64,000 bases of DNA, taken from contig OX596334.1 in NCBI GenBank assembly GCA_951394405.1, forward strand, positions 620,001 to 684,000, given 5' to 3'. Shown here piece by piece: positions 58,177 to 64,000 of the stretch. Below the pieces are notes generated by a model, which was not told the origin of the DNA, did not search any database, and saw nothing but the letters and a program-made list of their open reading frames with translations. How positions within the stretch are numbered: the first letter of the stretch is position 1; each line of letters starts with the position of its first letter. The translations under genes were made by a program, and so were the position numbers. This stretch comes from Coprinellus micaceus (Eukaryota; Basidiomycota; Agaricomycetes; Agaricales; Psathyrellaceae).

Positions 58177-61167
58177 ATGAAGCGCGCCAGGGCAGCGGGG
58201 AGCGATGACGAAGATGGCGCCCACAAGCGAGCACCCCCGGTGTTGGCTGGGCCGCCAACCATTACTTGTACGCTCTTTAGCTGACGGTCCCCATTAGCGA
58301 TGTCCGACCGTGGCTCACTCACTTGCCTTTCAATAGATTATCAACACTACCATGGCCCTGTGAATCATATCGGAGTAGCTCACAACGCGAACCTGGGGAT
58401 CAACAATGGTAAGTCGTCGACGTCCATGCTCTCCGTTGATTTGTTCCTGGGGAAAGCCAACCCGCTATGCTTCCATTCAGGTTCTTTTAGCCAAGCAACT
58501 CATGGCCCACCCTCTGGCACGGCTCCTGCTTGGCGTCCACCGATCGGTAAGTGCAACTGTGACTGACGATGCCCCCTAGCTAATACTGGTGAGTAGATCT
58601 TACCCAGGTGCTCAACCCCATTCTCGATGCCTCGCATACTCGGAATCTCAAGGTCTCGCCACCACATTCAAAGTGCCTCGAAGGAACCAGGCAAGAGGTT
58701 ATTGCGATGGTTCTAGCCCGTGCAAGAGCGCCGTTGGAGGAGGCCGAACCTCACATCCTGTGGATCTACGGGTATGCTGGCTGCGGCAAGTCAGCCATTT
58801 CGCAGGCTGTAGCAGAGCAGCTAGCTCAGGAGGGCCTCCTTGCTGCGAGCTTCTTCTTCTTTCGAGGTACAGGTGACAGGAGCAGCATTATCCGCTTTGT
58901 CAACACAATCGCCCACCAGCTGGCCCGCGCCAAGCCCGACACAGCAACACTCATCGAACACGTGGCCAAGGCAGACCCCGGACTACTGTCGGTGTCCACC
59001 TCTTCACTGGTCGCCCAGTTTCAACATCTTGTTCTCCATCCAATAGTCGCCATTTCACCCTCCCTCTCTGATGGCCCATTAATCATTGTTCTCGATGGTG
59101 TTGATGAGTGCAGGGACAAAGAGGAGGTTGCAACTTTGATCGAGGATTTGATCTCTTACTTCAACAAAAACCCATTCATCCCAGTCAGATTTGTGATTGC
59201 CAGTCGGGTGGAGGATCATATCCATCAAGAGCTTCACTCTTCAAGCCAAGTGCACTTGCTGGACCTTGTCAAGCATACATCCAATCAGGATATAGAAGTG
59301 GCACTCAACGTGTGTATCACAAAGGAGAAGCATGGCCGTGTCCTGGCCCACAACAACTCATGGCCATCGGCTTGGGATAAACAGCAGCTACTTAAATGCA
59401 TTGGAGGGTCATATATCTTCATGACAACCATTATCAAGCTACTGTTCGCCCCAAGCATAAAGGATGGCCTCACCCCAATGGAACGCCTCCCACAACTCTT
59501 GGAGATGAAGCCCAACTTCGACAGCCTCTACAGGGAGATTCTTGAACCCTGCTCCCATTTTCCCTTCTTTCTCAACATCATCAGCACCATTGCTCTTGCG
59601 TTTGAGCCCCTTTCTATTGCCCAGATTGTGGAACTGCTAGATATCAAGACCTTTCATGTCACCAACATCCTCATCAACCTGCATGCTATTATGCGAGTTC
59701 CAGGAGATGACCACTCCCCAGTCACACTCTGGCATACCTCGCTTCGTGACTTTCTCTGCTCAGAAGACCATGCAATGTGTTTCTTTGCCAGTCCAATCCA
59801 TCATAGGTGCATTGCAGATGGTGCCATCCGTGTTGCCACATCATCTAGCCTGTCAAAGTCCCACCAGTATGCACGTAAATATGGGATGGAACACCTGTTC
59901 CAATATCTCAAATCAATTGACCAGGAGAAGACACCCTATGATGTGCTACTTGGAGGGATTATGTTGAACCTGGTCAAGGCCACATTTCAAGGTATGTGTT
60001 TCCTGGACTACTATCAAAGTATATGTGACCCACACACATGCCACCTCCAGATGACAAGACTGCACTCGAAGCTGCCTGCTGTGCGAAAGAATGGAAACTT
60101 GTCCAGGCTCTTGTGAATGCAGGGGCCAATGTCAACACCCAATTCCAAGGTACGCCACCAACTCTTCCAATGGCACAAAAATATATTGACTTTGAATGCC
60201 ATGTTTGCAGGGAAGAAAAATGACATCAGGGTTGCCCTTCATGCTGCATGTCATTACAAGGCCAAGGAAATGGTCTATTTTCTGCTGGAGAAGGGGGCTG
60301 ATCCCAATATTGCTGGTCAGTACTTTGGTTCTTTCTGGGGGGTTCTCACCACTCTGACTCCTTCTATTATAGCTTCTTGGTCATATGATTGTAAGTGCAC
60401 GTCCAACCTACTCCCATCCCACTCTGCCCAACTGACCAACCCACCTCAGTGAGTAGCTGGGGCTTCTATGCCTTCCCCCTTGCCTGGGCTGCTGCTCAGG
60501 GAGATGCTGACCTGGTCAACCGACTGCTTGCATGTGGTGCAGACCCCAACTTGAAAGGTGAGTCCAAGAAGGTCTTGCTGAATGGAGTTGTGATTGAAGG
60601 TGGATGGGTCATAGGTGGACGGCTTGGGTCAGCCCTTCATGTCTGTGCTAGGTATGGCATGGATGAGGTTGCTCGATTTCTGCTGGAACATGGGGCAGAT
60701 GTGAATATCAAAGGTGAGTTTTAGCCATTGTGTCCTGTCTGTCAGAACAAGGGTAATTGATCTTTGAAATGTAGACGATGATGATTGGACTCCCCTTTAC
60801 TGGGCATCCTGGCAAGGGTACATCAAGGTAGCAAAATGCCTTCTGGAGTTCAATGCAGACCCAAACCTACAAGGTGTGTCCATCCCCATCACTGGTTTGC
60901 TTTTATTCAAATTTATGGGACAGATAATGATGGGGATACCCCCCTTCATGATGCATGCAACTGGGGGAGGGTTGAGATTGCAGAATGCCTCCTGGAGCAC
61001 AATGCTGACCCCAGCATAAGAAGTGGGTCTTTCCTCCTTGTATCTTTGTGTTTACTCAAGTGTGTGCTGTAGATAAATGGGGTCAAACTGCCCTTCAAAC
61101 TGCCCAAGAATCACGATGGGGACAGAATGTGGTTGAGATGCTTCATTGGAGGGGTATCATGGAATGA
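58177..61167 (+). CDS. NLR-like receptor 2: short N-terminus, NACHT, ankyrin repeats
   Basis: Exons: 58177-58267, 58337-58408, 58481-58546, 58597-59991, 60051-60149, 60211-60315, 60373-60390, 60450-60713, 60775-60873, 60924-61022 and 61073-61167; phases agree throughout; 800 aa. The N-terminus is only about 76 aa: an acidic/basic start (MKRARAAGSDDEDGAHKR), then a Gly/Asn-rich motif (VNHIGVAHNANLGINNGSF). The NACHT part shares LNPILDASHTRNL with NLR1, Walker A GYAGCGKS (about residue 135), a sensor-like SFFFFRGTGDRS and Walker B LIIVLDGVDEC (about 240). The C-terminus has seven ankyrin repeats, including ALHVCARYGMDEVARFLLEH and TPLHDACNWGRVEIAECLLE. Such proteins bind nucleotide, oligomerise on ligand recognition and signal through the N-terminus. 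A 42-nt optional in-frame intron lies at 60556-60597. The protein is intact. Confidence 0.85.
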
Positions 61168-62445
61168 GGTGTTCTGAAGTCATAAGGCCAGCACAGGCAC
61201 CCCTAGTGCAATGAACTGTGCTATATATCCATGTCTTATGAACTTGTCTATTTGATCTATTTTTGTGGGTCTTTGTTCATACATTGCAGATCAACTTGCA
61301 CTCTAGGGATGATGAAGCATAGAGCAAAATTCTGCTAAATTCTGGTGTAAATAATAGGCATTGCATATGCAGCTCTGATTCAGGTGCTAATCTGGGTCGA
61401 CTGATCCCCCCTTGGCTTTCACCAAAGTTTCACAGCTCAGAAACATGATAGATAGAGGAACACGGTGCTGGGTTGCGCAGCCTTGACAGGATATGCATGC
61501 GAACAAAGGTAGAATAGTTTATGTGTGGTGAGTACTCGATCAACAATGACAATCAGAGAATGAGATCAAGAAGATCAATGCATGGGTCCATGTCCGGCTT
61601 TGTGTACAGCGTGCCTCACACATGAGGTGTATTACAATGCCCAAGGGAGGGTAAGAAAATGAACATTAGCAATGGTAATTTACCCTTGTGTGCGACAATC
61701 ACACTGAGAATATCACTGAGCCATCCATCTGTGAGGCTGCCGAGGGAAAGCACAACAGGGGGACAATGCAATACACCAACAGGGAATGAGAAATGGGGTG
61801 GGAGTTGACAAAAGCAGTGAGCTCAGAGGGTATCAGGAGTGTTGAGGAGCCCAATATTCCCAGCCTAGCAAAGAATATCCATTGCCTCCCAAGATCGAGC
61901 CGGAGCTCAGGATTCTGGAGACGACAGATCAATGTCATGCGAGCCGACAAGTTGCTGCTTCGAGTCGACAAACAATATTTGCAGATGAGAACACTTTTGA
62001 AACCGTGGGAAGAGGCCAGTACTACTAAGTGGATGGTAGACATGGGCGGAGACGAAAGGAGAAGTAAGAGGGGGTGTGGATACGAATTTAGAGCATGCGA
62101 AGGCCCCCAAGTACCGAGGATAGAGTGCTTGGGGGCGGGGGATCAGGGCCGTAGAAATTATGCGAAGGAATTGGCGTGGGGAGAAGGGAGGGAATCGTTT
62201 CAGGTGGCGAAGTATGAACACGAACGTGCAAGGGAAAAGCAATTGAAGGCCCCGTCAAACGCTGGATACAAACAAGGCGATTTGAATTTTGCACACAGTA
62301 CAAAGGGCTCGAGAAAGCGAGGATGTGTATCAGGAAGACACCGGCTTCACATACTTAGCAGGATAGGCAGAGGGACCCGCCCGCCCCAACAGCGTCGCCT
62401 CTGAAGAGCGTCAACGCTCGTCAAGAAGCAGGAAGCACAGGTGAT
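61168..62445. other. 3' flank of NLR2, no gene supported
   Basis: Non-coding flank shared with copy A. The frame 61793-62404 is open but charged, motif-free and not conserved as a frame in copy A, so it is not called. Confidence 0.5.
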
Positions 62446-62625
62446 CGGACCGACACCGACGCAATGGCCGAGGGCCGAAGATCAAAGCGCGGCATCACCA
62501 ACCGTCCTCTTTTCTCAACCACGACCGCCTCTTTCTCTCTTACTCGTCCCTATCTCGACACCTCCCATGTCGACCTCATTCAGCGCCTCCCCTTCCTCTC
62601 TCCCATCAAACCTCGGCTCACCGTG
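62446..62625 (+). repeat. Dispersed diverged repeat, copy 4
   Basis: Begins GACCGACACCGACGCAATGG and is nearly identical to the start of copy 2 at 44532, consistent with both being carried by the segmental duplication. Confidence 0.5.
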
Positions 62626-64000
62626 CTCTCGTCCCCCAACACTGTCTGAATCTTACTTAGATTTGGCGCCTGCTCTGTCGACTCTGGTGCCCCTCGACTA
62701 CGCCCTATAGAGACGCTGAGCCAACACTCCTCCGTACTCAGAGGCCTCGCGTTCCACCCAGACCAGCCCACCCGCCACCTCCGATTAATGCCAGAAATGC
62801 GAAGGCTCCCTCGACTGGAAGAACACCAGCCCTGCAGTACGAGGCCGCCATAGCTCAATGAAACAATCGCCTGCTCCCAACCCTCCACCTCAACGCTTCG
62901 GTCGTTCTCCCCGAGAACGCTGCCAAGAGACCATCATCCACCGAATAGTCGAAGACCGCACGTGCCGTTCTACCCAGGCATCGAGACGAAGGAATGGGAG
63001 TACCATGGTGCGATAACCTGGGTCTCTCAGCCGCTTGCTGAACGTCGAGGACTCGGCTGGATATTGGTAAACTGAGGGTATGTTTCTAATCCACTCTCGA
63101 TCCTTCTCCCACTCTCCTTTGTCATTTGCTTCTACCCCCGTACGTTCTGTACCCGTTCTTCAATATCAACTTATACTCCTACCCTTCGACCGTGTTCGTC
63201 TTCCTCCCATTTTTCGTTTACACCCCAGAGTTGCCGCACCCTGCTCGCTGCTGTCCATCCTCTTGACTATCTTCCTTCCAGGCAATGTCCTTCTGAAGCG
63301 ATGCCTCTACCCAGCAACATATGCAGCTCGAGGCCCCTGAAAACGAAGCACTTCAAGCGACCAATCCTCAAGCAGGCCGTACACCTTGGCAGAAGTATCC
63401 GCCGCCTCGTTGAGCCCCTTCTACTTCCTCCCGACGCCAATGGGAACCAATTTCCCTCCCCTCAACCCGCGGAACGGACCGAACGTTATGAAACGCCTTG
63501 GGTCTAGCCGAGACAGATGCTTGCCATCCCCTCGCTCAGAACCCACCACCGCCAAACCCTCTCTTCTCCGCTGAACGAGGACAAATCCATAGCTCTGGAG
63601 TTCTCACATCCACCATGATATCCATTCAGCTACCGTCCTCCACCTACTCCCTCGCTCCTCATATCCACCTCTACGACAGCCCTTCACCGGAGCAACATTC
63701 GATCACGCACAGTGGTCATCCATACGTTAGTAGAGTGGGCGCGATCGGAAGGGGTGGAGGGAAGGCGGCGTGGCGTGGCTCGCCTCGTAGCCGTCTCCAA
63801 TTCATTATTGGCGGGGGTCGTCCTGTGAGAAGGAGGAGGGATGGTGTCGATGGGTGGGACGTTCGAAGAGGCAGCAAGAGGGAAGGGGGGAAGGGGAGTT
63901 CACACAGGCAGGGGAGTGTTGGGAGGGTGTGGGCGAGGCAGACGGAGTGTGGATCAGGTGGGTGTACTGGGTATGTTTTGTGTTCGCTTCTCCGTTGGTT
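62626..64000. other. Gene-poor right edge
   Basis: No gene recognised. It contains a CT-rich run after GGTATGTTTC (63078), resembling those at 25937, 33187 and 53164, and purine-rich sequence at the right end. The window ends in a GGTATGTTTTGTGTTCGC run of the same kind. Confidence 0.4.

Larger units (their letters stand above)
58597..62625 (+). repeat. Segmental duplication copy B (NLR2 body and flank, empty site)
   Basis: Direct-orientation copy of 35233-38425 plus 43961-44705. It passes without interruption through the point where copy A contains the 5.5-kb kinase/DDE element (about 61880-61892). It keeps the same ankyrin exon order and the same 18-nt microexon. Confidence 0.85.

Noticed and set aside
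61793..62404. 203-codon frame downstream of NLR2
   Set aside because: The frame is not kept in the homologous flank of NLR1, so it is unlikely to be coding.

Overview
This window looks like accessory, repeat-rich DNA of a filamentous basidiomycete, most likely an Agaricomycete. Its real genes carry many short introns (about 38-80 nt, GT...AG). It holds several families that are high-copy in mushroom-forming fungi: PIF/Harbinger and Plavaka transposase genes, NACHT-ankyrin receptors, an alpha-kinase with an N-terminal cysteine cluster, and an integrase-like DDE protein. No ordinary housekeeping gene was recognised and no tRNA or rRNA was seen.

Layout. At 0.27-3.0 kb a PIF/Harbinger-type pair lies convergently: a Myb/SANT-like accessory gene (+) and the DDE transposase (-). 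At 4.1-5.6 kb (-) is a member of a basidiomycete family resembling DUF6698, at 6.3-9.7 kb (-) a long unrecognised protein, and at 11.4-12.1 kb (+) a weakly supported small gene. A 979-bp Tc1/mariner-like non-autonomous element with TA target duplication lies at 12.2-13.2 kb. A protein with two C2HC-like knuckles is at 13.4-14.5 kb (-). A near complete Plavaka-type transposase gene spans 17.2-21.9 kb (+). A 480-bp MITE with an 8-bp target duplication sits in coding-like sequence at 22.5-23.0 kb. From 23.7 to 34 kb the DNA is gene-poor and made of diverged repeat blocks.

The most informative part is 34-45 kb compared with 58-62.7 kb. Two paralogous NLR-like genes (NACHT plus about seven ankyrin repeats, one repeat per exon) are direct duplicates whose similarity starts abruptly at the exon before the NACHT domain. 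Their N-terminal exons are unrelated. Downstream of the first NLR, the duplicated flank is interrupted by a 5,527-bp insertion (38434-43960). It has near-identical terminal inverted repeats and a perfect 8-bp target duplication (ACCCCCCG), while the second NLR copy preserves the empty site. The insertion carries exactly two apparently intact genes on the same strand: a 605-aa alpha-kinase with a cysteine cluster and a 416-aa retroviral-integrase-like DDE protein. I see no classical hAT transposase, although the ends look hAT-like. This element, a kinase plus a DDE protein moved as one unit, is the best candidate for an undescribed system.

The rest (45-58 kb, 62.7-64 kb) is again gene-poor repeat mosaic; long open frames there show no family signal. 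Exon boundaries are hand-spliced from frame and phase continuity and have not been tested against transcripts.
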